DNA from: Actinomadura roseirufa
GTDB lineage: Bacteria; Actinomycetota; Actinomycetes; Streptosporangiales; Streptosporangiaceae
Length of the DNA stretch: 36,252 nucleotides
Direction: 5' to 3'
NCBI RefSeq assembly: GCF_900659635.1
Contig: NZ_CAACVB010000060.1
Span: forward strand, 1-36,252
The notes beneath the pieces were generated by a model. The model did no database searches. It was not told the origin of the DNA and saw only the letters and a list, made by a program, of their open reading frames with translations. Shown here piece after piece: positions 8,293-15,283 of this stretch. Position 1 is the stretch's first letter; each line of letters opens with the position of its first letter. Position numbers and translations under genes: made by a program.

Positions 8293-8943
8293 TTACGGGC
8301 AGGTCTTCCACGCGAAGTGATAAGTCGGCATGCCGCCGCCGTCGAAAACACCCGCGGCGATGAAGTTGACCTTTGACGGGTCCGATGCCCCTCCGTTGAC
8401 CTGCAACTCCGTCGTGACGTTAAGGTTCTGCTCTCCGCCGCACGGACTCCACGGGAGCTGGGGCTCCTGCACCTCATCGGTGACCTGCCAGGTGCCCTCG
8501 TAGGGGCCGAGCCGGCGGTGAATGAATTCCTTGACGTCCGAAGCGCCCAGGAAGTAGTAACTGGAGCGCAGGATGGCTTCCGCACCGGCCTGCAAGGAGA
8601 CATAGGTCCGGTGATCCGCAGACGAGACGGCGTAGGTGAAGCCCCGCGGGGGGTGCACCCTCAAAATTATCCGGCAGTTCTTGCGGTAGTCGGCGGGCTT
8701 CGATCCACCGCCCACCTGGGCGACATAGTCGCTGTAGGTGACCGTGAACGCGTCGCGGCTGGGCGAGACGGCCACGGCGGCGGTGCCCGTCGGGCACCCG
8801 GAACCGTTGACGGACACGACCGAGATGGTCGCTCCGCTGGGGCCGGGATTGAACGCCGGAGCGGACGCGCCGGCGGGAACGACGGACGCCGCGGTCATGG
8901 CCAGCGCGCAAGCGACGGCGGGAGGGGCGATCCCCTTACGCAT
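8293..8943 (-). CDS. DUF4360 family secreted protein, array copy 4
   Basis: A 216-residue intact family member: signal peptide (MRKGIAPPAVACALAMTAAS, cleavage near PAGASA), VNGSGC, FTVTYSDYVAQVGGGSKP, KNCRIILRVHPPRGFTYAVS, YYFLGAS, SPCGGEQNLNVTTELQV and AWKTCP. All four mature cysteines are kept. I use the ATG at 8943 because GAGGAGAG precedes it and it begins the signal peptide; an upstream in-frame start at 8958 adds five residues with no ribosome site. The stop abuts the decayed copy 3 with no normal intergenic spacer. Confidence 0.88.
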   Translation of the reverse strand: MRKGIAPPAVACALAMTAASVVPAGASAPAFNPGPSGATISVVSVNGSGCPTGTAAVAVSPSRDAFTVTYSDYVAQVGGGSKPADYRKNCRIILRVHPPRGFTYAVSSADHRTYVSLQAGAEAILRSSYYFLGASDVKEFIHRRLGPYEGTWQVTDEVQEPQLPWSPCGGEQNLNVTTELQVNGGASDPSKVNFIAAGVFDGGGMPTYHFAWKTCP

Positions 8944-9009
8944 GCCAACTCTCCTCAACTGAGCGGGAAAATGCTCCCCTATTTATCGACCACTATCATT
9001 CGAGACAGG

Positions 9010-9660
9010 CTAAGGACAGGTTTTCCAGGTGAGGTGGTAGGACGTCCTGAAAAACTCGTCCATGGATTCCATGGAGACAAAGCTGACCTCTGACGGATCC
9101 GAAGTCCCCGTGTTCAGTCGCACCTGCGTATTGATGTGGAGGTTCCGCGCCTCGCCGCACGGCTTCCACGCGAGCTCGGACTCCGGCACCATATCGACGA
9201 ACCGCCAGTTGTCGTCGTAGGGGCCGAACAGCCGGTGCGTGAACTCCCGGCGAGTTGGGCTGCCCTGGAAGTAGTGACCGGCGGCCAGGAGGGCTTCCAC
9301 CTCGGGCCGGAGGGAGGCGAAGCCCCGTTGCTCCACCGTCGAGACGGCATAGGTGTAGCCCGGCGGGACGTGCACCTGCAAGTTGACCTGACAGTTCTTC
9401 CGGTAGTCGATGGGCCTTGATCCACCGCCCACCTGGGCCACATAGTCCCCGTAGATGATCGTGAACCTGTCCTTGTCGGGTGAGAGGCCGACCGCGACGG
9501 TTCCAGGCCGGCACCCGGAGCCGTTGAGGGTTTCGATCTCGACGGCGACTCCGCCGGGGCCGGGGTTGCCCCTCGGCGTGGACCCGGCGGCCGGAACGAC
9601 GGACGCCACAGTCACGCCAAGCGCACAAGCGACAGCGGGAACGGCGAACTTTTCACGCAT
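9010..9660 (-). CDS. DUF4360 family secreted protein, array copy 5
   Basis: A 216-residue intact paralogue: signal peptide (MREKFAVPAVACALGVTVAS, cleavage near PAAGS), LNGSGC, FTIIYGDYVAQVGGGSRP, KNCQVNLQVHVPPGYTYAVS, HYFQGS, KPCGEARNLHINTQVRL and TWKTCP. The four cysteines are present. The ADHRGYASL block seen in most copies reads VEQRGFASL here, so it is one of the more diverged members. The start ATG at 9660 is only 12 bases from the copy 6 stop, which suggests cotranscription with copy 6. Confidence 0.88.
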   Translation of the reverse strand: MREKFAVPAVACALGVTVASVVPAAGSTPRGNPGPGGVAVEIETLNGSGCRPGTVAVGLSPDKDRFTIIYGDYVAQVGGGSRPIDYRKNCQVNLQVHVPPGYTYAVSTVEQRGFASLRPEVEALLAAGHYFQGSPTRREFTHRLFGPYDDNWRFVDMVPESELAWKPCGEARNLHINTQVRLNTGTSDPSEVSFVSMESMDEFFRTSYHLTWKTCP

Positions 9661-9672
9661 GCCGGCTCTACC

Positions 9673-10353
9673 TCACAATCGGTGACCGTCCTCAAGAGCG
9701 GGCTGTGGGCAGGTCTTCCAGGTGAGGCGGTAAGTCGTCTTGATGCTGCCGTCTTCGGAGCTCATGGATATGAGGCTGACCTTTGACGCGTCCTGCCCCG
9801 GATCCACCCGCAACTGCGTCTTGATGTCGAGGTTCGGCTCCTGGTCGCACGGCTTGTACTCGAACTGGGCAACCGACAGCGTGTCGATGAGCTGCCAGTT
9901 CTTTTTATAGGGACCGGACAGAGGGTGTTCGAACTCCCTAATCTGCGAGGCGCCGTGGAAGGAAAAACTATAACGCTGCATGGCTTCCGCACCAGGCTCC
10001 AAGGAGGCGTAGCCTCGATGGTCCACCGAGGAGACGGCATAGGTGAAACCCTGCGGGGCGTGCACCTTCACATTGACCAAGCAGTTCTTGACCGAGTCGG
10101 TGGGGTCCGTATTACCGCCCGCCTGCGCGATATAGTTACGGTAGGTCACCGTGAACCCGCGATTCCCGTTTGAGAGGTCAACGGTGACGGTGCCGGGCGG
10201 ACACCCGGAGCCGTTGACGGCCGCGATTCCGATCGTCACTCCGTTGGGGCCGGCCTTGAACCGCGTCATGGACGCGGCGGCCGGTTCAACGGACACCGCG
10301 GTCATGGCGAGCGCGCAGGCGACGACAGCGAATCCGGCGACTTTCGTGCGCAT
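9673..10353 (-). CDS. DUF4360 family secreted protein, array copy 6
   Basis: A 226-residue paralogue with signal peptide (MRTKVAGFAVVACALAMTAV, cleavage near AAASM). It carries VNGSGC, FTVTYRNYIAQAGG, KNCLVNVKVHAPQGFTYAVS, KPCDQEPNLDIKTQLRV and TWKTC, followed by a ten-residue C-terminal extension (QPALEDGHRL). All four cysteines are kept. The usual PCGEERN is changed to PCDQEPN and the YYFQGA block to SFSFHGA, so it is diverging at otherwise constant positions. The start has AAAGGAGAA close upstream. The extension overlaps the ribosome-binding region of copy 5. Confidence 0.87.
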   Translation of the reverse strand: MRTKVAGFAVVACALAMTAVSVEPAAASMTRFKAGPNGVTIGIAAVNGSGCPPGTVTVDLSNGNRGFTVTYRNYIAQAGGNTDPTDSVKNCLVNVKVHAPQGFTYAVSSVDHRGYASLEPGAEAMQRYSFSFHGASQIREFEHPLSGPYKKNWQLIDTLSVAQFEYKPCDQEPNLDIKTQLRVDPGQDASKVSLISMSSEDGSIKTTYRLTWKTCPQPALEDGHRL

Positions 10354-10376
10354 AAGAATTCTCCTTTATTGTGGCT

Positions 10377-10385
10377 GGTCGATCC
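10377..10385 (-). promoter_or_regulatory. Conserved leader motif before DUF4360 copy 6
   Basis: GGATCGACC in gene sense, 24-32 bases upstream of the copy 6 ATG. It is followed by an AGCCACAATAAAGGAG leader that aligns base for base with those of copies 2 and 7. Confidence 0.3.
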
Positions 10386-10394
10386 GAAGTTCTC

Positions 10395-11063
10395 TCATTC
10401 GGAGCGGGACGTCGGACAGGTCATCCAGGAAAGGTGGTAGGTCGTCTTGACGCTGCCGTCGGGAGCGCTCGCACCGATGAAGCTCACCTTTGCGGGGTCC
10501 GAGGTCCCCTCATTCATCTGCAGCCGCGTCTCGACGTTGAGGTTCCGCTCCTCGCCGCACGGCTTCCACACGAGCTCGGACTCCGGCACCACATCTGTGA
10601 ACCGCCAGGCACCGTCGTAGGGGCCGAGCAGGCGGTGGGTGAACTCCCTGACCTGCGAAGCGCCCTGGAAATAGAACCTGGAAAGCAGGATGGCCTCCGC
10701 GCCGGGCTGCAGGGAGGCATATCCCCGATGGTCCGCCGAGGAGACGGCATAGGTGAAACCCCGCGGGGCGTGCACCTTCAAGTTGAGATGGCAGTTCTTA
10801 CGATGGTCGGCGGGCTTCGAGCCACCGCCCGCCTGGGCGGCGTACTGGCTGTAGGAGATCGCGAACGCATCCCGGTCGTCCGATACCTCAACGGCGGCGG
10901 CGCCCATCGGGCACCCGGAGCCGTTGACGGTCGCGATCTCGATGGTCACTCCATCGGGACCGGGGTCGGCCCGTGGCGCGGACGCGGCGGCCGGGACGAC
11001 GGGCACCGTGATCATTGCGAGCGCGCAGGCGGCGACGGCAGGTCTCGTGATCCTCTTGCACAT
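10395..11063 (-). CDS. DUF4360 family secreted protein, array copy 7
   Basis: A 222-residue intact paralogue: signal peptide (MCKRITRPAVAACALAMITV, cleavage near AAASA), VNGSGC, FAISYSQYAAQAGGGSKP, KNCHLNLKVHAPRGFTYAVS, ADHRGYASLQPGAEA, FYFQGASQ, KPCGEERNLNVETRLQM and SWMTC. Four mature cysteines are present. The residue after Met is Cys (MCKR where other copies have MRKR-type starts); it precedes the hydrophobic core and is not a lipobox. The start has AAGGGGGA upstream and lies 12 bases beyond the shifted stop of copy 8. Confidence 0.88.
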   Translation of the reverse strand: MCKRITRPAVAACALAMITVPVVPAAASAPRADPGPDGVTIEIATVNGSGCPMGAAAVEVSDDRDAFAISYSQYAAQAGGGSKPADHRKNCHLNLKVHAPRGFTYAVSSADHRGYASLQPGAEAILLSRFYFQGASQVREFTHRLLGPYDGAWRFTDVVPESELVWKPCGEERNLNVETRLQMNEGTSDPAKVSFIGASAPDGSVKTTYHLSWMTCPTSRSE

Positions 11064-11075
11064 GCGAATCCCCCT

Positions 11076-11696
11076 TCACTGCGGCCGGTCGATCCGTGCC
11101 GGCTCAGTGGCCCCCTCATTCAGGGCGGAATGGCGGGCATTGCTTCCAGGCGAAGTGGTAGGTCGTCTTATGAGGTCGAGGTGCCGATAATTTCCGCACG
11201 GCAACCACGCGAGTTGCGAATCCGGCACCACGTCGGTGAACTGCAAGTCGTTTTTATAAGGGCCCGGAACAAGGTGTGTGATCTCTTTGTAGCGTTCACC
11301 CTCATAGGCGTAACCGGCGGCTTGAGATGCTTCCGTGCCAGGCTGCAAGAAGGCGTAGCCTCGATGGTCCGTCGACGAGACGGTGTAGGTGAAGCCCCGC
11401 GTGTAGCGCATCTTCAAGGTGACCGTGCAGTCCACACGCGAGAGGGCGGGATCCAATCCATTGCCCGCCTCGGCGAGATACTGATAATAAGTGACCCTGA
11501 ACGAATCATGGTAGGGCGAGACGTCAACGGAGACGGAGCCGGCCCTGCATCCGGTGCCTTTGACGGCCGCGATGTCGATGTACACGTTTTTGGGGGTTGG
11601 GCTGAACCGTGGCGCGGACGCCGCGGCCGGTATCGCGGACGGCACGGCCAGGGTCGGCGCGCGAGCGGCGGCGGTAATGGCGGTCTTTCTGCGCAT
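11076..11696 (-). CDS. DUF4360 family secreted protein, array copy 8, C-terminus lost by deletion/frameshift
   Basis: A 206-residue frame with a signal peptide (MRRKTAITAAARAPTLAVPS, cleavage near AAASA) and a recognisable but diverged domain: VKGTGC, FRVTYYQYLAEAGNG, VDC, YTRGFTYTVSSTDHRGYAFL and LPCGNYRHLDL. Immediately after RHLDL the family sequence jumps. The normal end KTTYHFAWKQCP is still encoded near 11120-11170 but in another frame. Counted against copy 7, about 82 bases are missing at the junction. The shifted frame reads an unrelated tail and stops only at TGA 11076-11078, next to the copy 7 ribosome site. The fourth conserved Cys is therefore lost. It is probably non-functional or altered. 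It is the array copy nearest the divergent promoter region. Confidence 0.82.
   Translation of the reverse strand: MRRKTAITAAARAPTLAVPSAIPAAASAPRFSPTPKNVYIDIAAVKGTGCRAGSVSVDVSPYHDSFRVTYYQYLAEAGNGLDPALSRVDCTVTLKMRYTRGFTYTVSSTDHRGYAFLQPGTEASQAAGYAYEGERYKEITHLVPGPYKNDLQFTDVVPDSQLAWLPCGNYRHLDLIRRPTTSPGSNARHSALNEGATEPARIDRPQ
11087..11095 (-). promoter_or_regulatory. Conserved leader motif before DUF4360 copy 7
   Basis: GGATCGACC in gene sense, 24-32 bases before the copy 7 ATG and followed by a GCC..AGTGAAGGGGGA leader. In the frameshifted copy 8 this leader is read as coding sequence, a sign that it was originally intergenic. Confidence 0.3.
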
Positions 11697-11813
11697 GCGA
11701 ATTCACCTCGCTGGAGCGTGGACGCGTTCTTCATTGACGATCGGCGATCCGGCTGGTCGGGATTTCCGGATCGAACGGCCGGCAGTGGAGATATTCGTCC
11801 AAGATCTCAACGG

Positions 11814-11842
11814 AGAGTAACTGCTATGACAAGTGCCGTCAA
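11814..11842 (-). promoter_or_regulatory. Candidate sigma-70-type promoter for the minus-strand DUF4360 array
   Basis: In gene sense, TTGACG (11842-11837) is separated by 17 bases from TACTCT (11819-11814). The -35 box matches five of six consensus bases; the -10 keeps the key T-A-....T positions. A start near 11807 would give a leader of about 110 bases before copy 8. Confidence 0.4.
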
Positions 11843-12156
11843 TCGCGAAGTTTTCAACTGGTTTCGACGTACAGTTAATCAACTCACGAGGATCCGCCAG
11901 CCAATTTGTTCGCTAATTTCCGCACTGCGGAACCGATCTTTGGAAAGCGGATCGTTCCAGCACGTGTGCGCCACCGGGAGCGCGGGTGTTCAATCCCCGG
12001 ACGGCGGCCTTCGCCCTCCGATGACCAGAGGGCGGGGTCGCCCGGTCGGAAGCAGGCCGGCTGCGATCTCGAATGCGGTCGCCGGCGCCTCGCGGTGTTA
12101 AATGTGAATGATAATAGAAAGGCCCTCGGCGTTGGCGCGTTTACGGAATCGGTTTT

Positions 12157-12172
12157 AGTCTGGCGCCAGACT
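12157..12172. promoter_or_regulatory. 16-bp perfect palindrome upstream of DUF4360 copy 9
   Basis: AGTCTGGCGCCAGACT is a perfect 16-base palindrome, 80-96 bases before the copy 9 start and just downstream of the AT-rich GATAAT stretch. The placement suits an operator for a dimeric regulator. Confidence 0.4.
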
Positions 12173-12185
12173 TCCGGCCGCACAA

Positions 12186-12255
12186 GACGATCATCTCGGC
12201 CGTGCGCCCTCCGCGGCACGGCGCTCCCCCTCACCGAGCCTGGAAGGCCGCCATG
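12186..12255 (+). repeat. Leader repeat with hairpin, unit 1 (before DUF4360 copy 9)
   Basis: A ~70-base leader ending at the copy 9 start, repeated with few changes exactly 720 bases later. It holds a 7-bp hairpin (GCCGTGC 12199-12205, GCACGGC 12216-12222), a CTCCCCCTCAC stretch and the ribosome site GGAAGG. Confidence 0.75.
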
Positions 12256-12906
12256 ACCGACCCCGGACGCACGGCGAGCGCGGCTCTGGGGGCAGCGCTC
12301 GCCCTGACCGCTCTGGCCCCCGCTCCGGGCCCCGCCTTCGCCTCGGGCGACCCGACCGCCCCGCCACCGGAAAGTGTCACCGTCACCCTGCGAGCCGGCA
12401 ACGGTACGGGCTGCCCTCCTGGAACGGAGGAGTTCTCCGTGGATCCCCAGAGCCACGCGTTCACCATCAAGCCGACTCGTCTCCGCGCTCGGGCGGGGGG
12501 CACCGCGGAGCCGACCGCCCGCCGGGCCCGTTGCACGAGCCTGGTGCGGATCACCGCCCCACCGGAGTTCACCTACGCGATCATCTCCGCCGACCACTTC
12601 GGTCTCGCCGATCTGAAGCCCGGCGCCTCCGGCCGGCTCCAATACCAGCAGGACTTCCTCGGAAACGCGATGGTGGCCTTCTCGCACGTGATCAACGGCC
12701 CGGCAGCTGACAACTGGCAATTCGGGGACTACGTCGACATCACGAGACGGCTCTACCGACCATGTAGCGGGTCGGGCGACGCGCAAATCTCACTCGATCT
12801 GATCGCGGACCTCGGTACCTCCGACAGGTCCCAGGAAAGTCTCATGCAGATGGACGCCGCCAAAGGCAGCACGTTCAAGCTGGAGTGGAAGCGCTGCCGA
12901 ACGTAA
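12253..12906 (+). CDS. DUF4360 family secreted protein, array copy 9
   Basis: A 217-residue exported family member on the strand opposite to copies 1-8. The signal peptide (MTDPGRTASAALGAALALTA, cleavage near AFASG) is followed by a PTAPPPESVTVTL linker shared with copy 10 and not seen in copies 1-8. Family blocks are weaker: GNGTGC, FTIKPTRL, ARCTSLVRITAPPEFTYAI, SADHFGLADL, a poorly kept YYFQG block (QDFLGN), NWQF, RPCSGSGDAQI and EWKRC. The four cysteines are still in register, which supports homology. ATG 12253 has GGAAGG 6 bases upstream; in-frame codons back to 12202 belong to the leader hairpin. It is the most diverged apparently intact copy. Confidence 0.82.
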   Translation: MTDPGRTASAALGAALALTALAPAPGPAFASGDPTAPPPESVTVTLRAGNGTGCPPGTEEFSVDPQSHAFTIKPTRLRARAGGTAEPTARRARCTSLVRITAPPEFTYAIISADHFGLADLKPGASGRLQYQQDFLGNAMVAFSHVINGPAADNWQFGDYVDITRRLYRPCSGSGDAQISLDLIADLGTSDRSQESLMQMDAAKGSTFKLEWKRCRT

Positions 12907-12975
12907 ACGATCACCTCGGCCGTGCGCCTTCAGCGGCACGGTGCTCCCTCTCACCACGATGGGAAGGCCGCCATG
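12906..12975 (+). repeat. Leader repeat with hairpin, unit 2 (before DUF4360 copy 10)
   Basis: The second copy of the 70-base leader, offset by 720 bases from the first. The hairpin is kept (GCCGTGC 12919-12925 with GCACGGT 12936-12942, the only change giving a G-U pair). It fills the whole gap between copies 9 and 10. Confidence 0.75.
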
Positions 12976-13644
12976 ACGAATCCCGGACGCACGACGACCG
13001 TGGCACTGGGAGCCGCGCTCGTCCTGACCGCCCTGACCTCCGCCCCCTCGACCGCCCTCGCCTCAGGGGGGCCGACCGCCCCACCACCGGAAAGCGTCAC
13101 CGTCACCCTGCAAGGCAACAACGGTTCGGGCTGCCCTCGCGAAAGACCGGCGGAGTTCTCCGTGAATCCCCAAACCCACGCCTTCACTATCAGGCAGATC
13201 GGCTTCGATGCCGAGGCGGGCGGGGACGCAGATAGGCTTGCCTTCCGCAGGAACTGCCAGAGCGGGATTCGGGTCACCGCCCCGCCCGAGTTCACCTACG
13301 CGCTCAGCTACGGCGACTACTTCGGCTACGCCGATCTGCAGCCAGGCGCATCTGGCCTGTTGAACGTCTCATACTACTTTCAGGGCGACCCTGGCACTAC
13401 GTCGTACAGGCACGTGATCAAAGGCCCAGTCGCGGACTACTGGCAATACACCGACACGGTCGACATTGCTGCGCTGCGATTCTTACCGTGCGGCGAGCGT
13501 CGCAATCTCAATATCAATTCCGAGTTGAGGGTGGACCTCGGCGCCTCCGACAAATCCCAAGAGAGCGTCATAGGGATGGGCCCCACACGAGCCAGTACGT
13601 ACCAGCTGGTCTGGAAGCGCTGCCCCAGATCCGGTCTCCATTAG
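12973..13644 (+). CDS. DUF4360 family secreted protein, array copy 10
   Basis: A 223-residue paralogue in tandem with copy 9, with signal peptide MTNPGRTTTVALGAALVLTA (cleavage near ALASG) and the same PPPESVTVTL linker. It is closer to the family norm than copy 9: NNGSGC, FTIRQIGFDAEAGG, RNCQSGIRVTAPPEFTYALS, DYFGYADLQPGASG, YYFQGDPG, YWQYTD, LPCGERRNLNINSELRV and VWKRC. Four cysteines are conserved. ATG 12973 has GGAAGG upstream. It ends five bases from the convergent aminopropyltransferase gene, so the array stops abruptly there. Confidence 0.87.
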   Translation: MTNPGRTTTVALGAALVLTALTSAPSTALASGGPTAPPPESVTVTLQGNNGSGCPRERPAEFSVNPQTHAFTIRQIGFDAEAGGDADRLAFRRNCQSGIRVTAPPEFTYALSYGDYFGYADLQPGASGLLNVSYYFQGDPGTTSYRHVIKGPVADYWQYTDTVDIAALRFLPCGERRNLNINSELRVDLGASDKSQESVIGMGPTRASTYQLVWKRCPRSGLH

Positions 13645-13649
13645 CCGGG

Positions 13650-15140
13650 TCAGGAGTTCTTCCACTCTTCGCCCTCGTACTCGACCAGGCGAGGGTGGAC
13701 GAGCGTGTTGACGTCCACGTCGCGGGGTCGGCGGTCCTTGGGGAAGACCCTGGCGGCCTGGAGAAGAGGTGCGTCCAGGAAGCGGAGGTCGGGAGTGTCC
13801 TGAGCAAGGGTCAGGACGGGAGGCTGCGGCGTTGGGGCCGCAAGCACGAAGCCCCAGTCGCCGAAGCTCGGCACGTCCACGTGGTAGGGCGTGGTCGAGA
13901 ATCCTGCGGCGGCGATGGACTTCTGGATGCTCCAGAACGACTTGGGGGCGAAGTACGGAGAGCCCGACTGGACGACCATGCGGGCGCCGGGTGCCAGAGC
14001 GCGCTTGGCCAGGCCGTAGAACTCGACGGAGTAGAGCTTGGCGGTGGCGACGTCGTCGGGGTCGGGCATGTCCACGATGACGGCGTCGAAGCGCTCGTTC
14101 AGGTGGCGGAGCCAGGAGAAGGCGTCGGTGGTGATGACATGGGCGCGCGGGTCGTCCAGGGAACGGCGGTTGAGGGACGACAGCGGCCCGTAGGTGCGGG
14201 CCAGGCGGATCATCTCAGGGTCCAACTCGACCAGGGTCGCGCTGCGGACGTCGCGGTAACGGAGCACCTCGCGCATGGCGAGCCCGTCACCGCCGCCGAG
14301 GATGAGGACGCGGCCGTGCGGCCCCGCCATCAGAGGGTGGACGAGCGACTCGTGGTAGCGGTACTCGTCCGCCGAGGAGAACTGGAGGTCGCCGTTCAGG
14401 AACAGGCGGACGTCGGACCCGGTGACCTTCCGGGTGATGACGATCTCCTGGTACGGGGTCCGCTCGGAGAGGGCGATCGGATCGGCGTACAGGGCCTGGC
14501 GCGCGGAGACCTCGAAGCCGTCGGCCAGGGCGTAGGCGGCGCCGAGGACGGCGAGGACGGCGGCCATGCCGCCCCACAGCCCGGCGCGGGCGGCGCGGCC
14601 GACCTGGCGGCGGAACAGCCAGAGGACGACGGCGACGCCGGCGACCGCGTTCACGACGCCGACGAGCAGGGCGCCCTTGATGTGCCCGAACGTGGGGAGC
14701 AGCAGGAACGGGAAGGCCAGGCCGCCGACGAGGGCACCGACGTAGTCGGCGGCGAACAGGTCGGCGACGGCGCTGCCCGCGTCCTGGCGGCGGATGCGCT
14801 GCAGCAGCGTCATCAGCAGCGGGATCTCGGCGCCGATCAGCGCGCCGACCGCGAACGCGACCACCACCAGCGCCGGGACGTACAGGTCGAGCCACGCGAA
14901 CGCGGCGTAGAGCCCCAGCACCGACAGTCCGCCGACCAGGGCGAGCGCCCCCTCGACGACGGCGAAGGCCACGACCGGCCGGCCCTGGAGGGGTTTGGCC
15001 AGCAGTGACCCGATGCCCATCGCGAAGACCATCACCGACAGGACGATCGACGCCTGGGTGACGGAGTTGCCCACCAGGTAGCTGCCCAGCGCGACGAGCG
15101 CCAGCTCGTACACCAGGCCGCAGGCGGCGCAGGTGAACAC
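13650..15140 (-). CDS. Polyamine aminopropyltransferase (spermidine-synthase-like) with N-terminal membrane domain
   Basis: The N-terminal ~210 residues form several hydrophobic helices (for example ASIVLSVMVFAMGIGSLLA). The C-terminal part is a spermidine-synthase-fold transferase with LILGGGDGLAMREVLRY, LVELDPEMIRLAR and VIVDMPDPD, the aminopropyl-donor and acidic active-site motifs. Such proteins transfer aminopropyl groups from decarboxylated SAM, though the membrane-anchored actinobacterial type is not well characterised. The first standard start is GTG 15140, but it falls inside the first membrane helix. The frame stays open through about 49 more codons to a CTG (15287) overlapping the DUF350 stop as CTGA, so the true start may be that CTG. 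It is the last gene of a five-gene same-strand cluster. Confidence 0.82.
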   Translation of the reverse strand: MFTCAACGLVYELALVALGSYLVGNSVTQASIVLSVMVFAMGIGSLLAKPLQGRPVVAFAVVEGALALVGGLSVLGLYAAFAWLDLYVPALVVVAFAVGALIGAEIPLLMTLLQRIRRQDAGSAVADLFAADYVGALVGGLAFPFLLLPTFGHIKGALLVGVVNAVAGVAVVLWLFRRQVGRAARAGLWGGMAAVLAVLGAAYALADGFEVSARQALYADPIALSERTPYQEIVITRKVTGSDVRLFLNGDLQFSSADEYRYHESLVHPLMAGPHGRVLILGGGDGLAMREVLRYRDVRSATLVELDPEMIRLARTYGPLSSLNRRSLDDPRAHVITTDAFSWLRHLNERFDAVIVDMPDPDDVATAKLYSVEFYGLAKRALAPGARMVVQSGSPYFAPKSFWSIQKSIAAAGFSTTPYHVDVPSFGDWGFVLAAPTPQPPVLTLAQDTPDLRFLDAPLLQAARVFPKDRRPRDVDVNTLVHPRLVEYEGEEWKNS

Positions 15141-15283
15141 GGCCGCCAGGACGAGCGTCCGGGCCGCGCGCGCCGTCGGCCCGCCGGCCTCCCGCGTGGC
15201 GGGCGCGGCCTCCGCCGGTTTCCCCGGCGCGGGCTCGGCGGCCGTCAGGGACCCGGCGCCGGGCGGGGCCTCGTCGCGGGGGG

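Larger units (their letters stand above)
11697..12252. other. Divergent intergenic region between the two DUF4360 sub-arrays
   Basis: About 555 bases without a convincing gene, locally AT-richer than the rest of the window. It holds a candidate minus-strand promoter, a 7-bp-arm inverted repeat (CGCCCTC/GAGGGCG, 12012-12034), an AT-rich stretch with GATAAT near 12112-12117, a 16-bp palindrome (12157-12172) and the leader hairpin of copy 9. A 116-codon plus-strand frame across 11906-12256 has no family features or start context and runs into copy 9. Confidence 0.6.

Noticed and set aside
11982..12000. tRNA T-arm-like stretch (GGGTGTTCAATCCCCGG)
   Set aside because: The stem does not pair properly around the TTCAATC loop, and no anticodon or acceptor arms are found on either side.
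11906..12256. 116-codon plus-strand open frame upstream of DUF4360 copy 9
   Set aside because: No ribosome site, no recognisable domain, Arg-rich composition typical of a frame through GC-rich non-coding DNA, and it overlaps the copy 9 start.
6329..13644. CRISPR array as explanation for the repeats
   Set aside because: Units are about 700 bases, protein-coding and diverged; there are no short identical repeats with unique spacers and no cas genes.
6329..13644. Insertion sequence or transposase driving the duplications
   Set aside because: No transposase frame, terminal inverted repeats or target duplications were seen in or beside the array.
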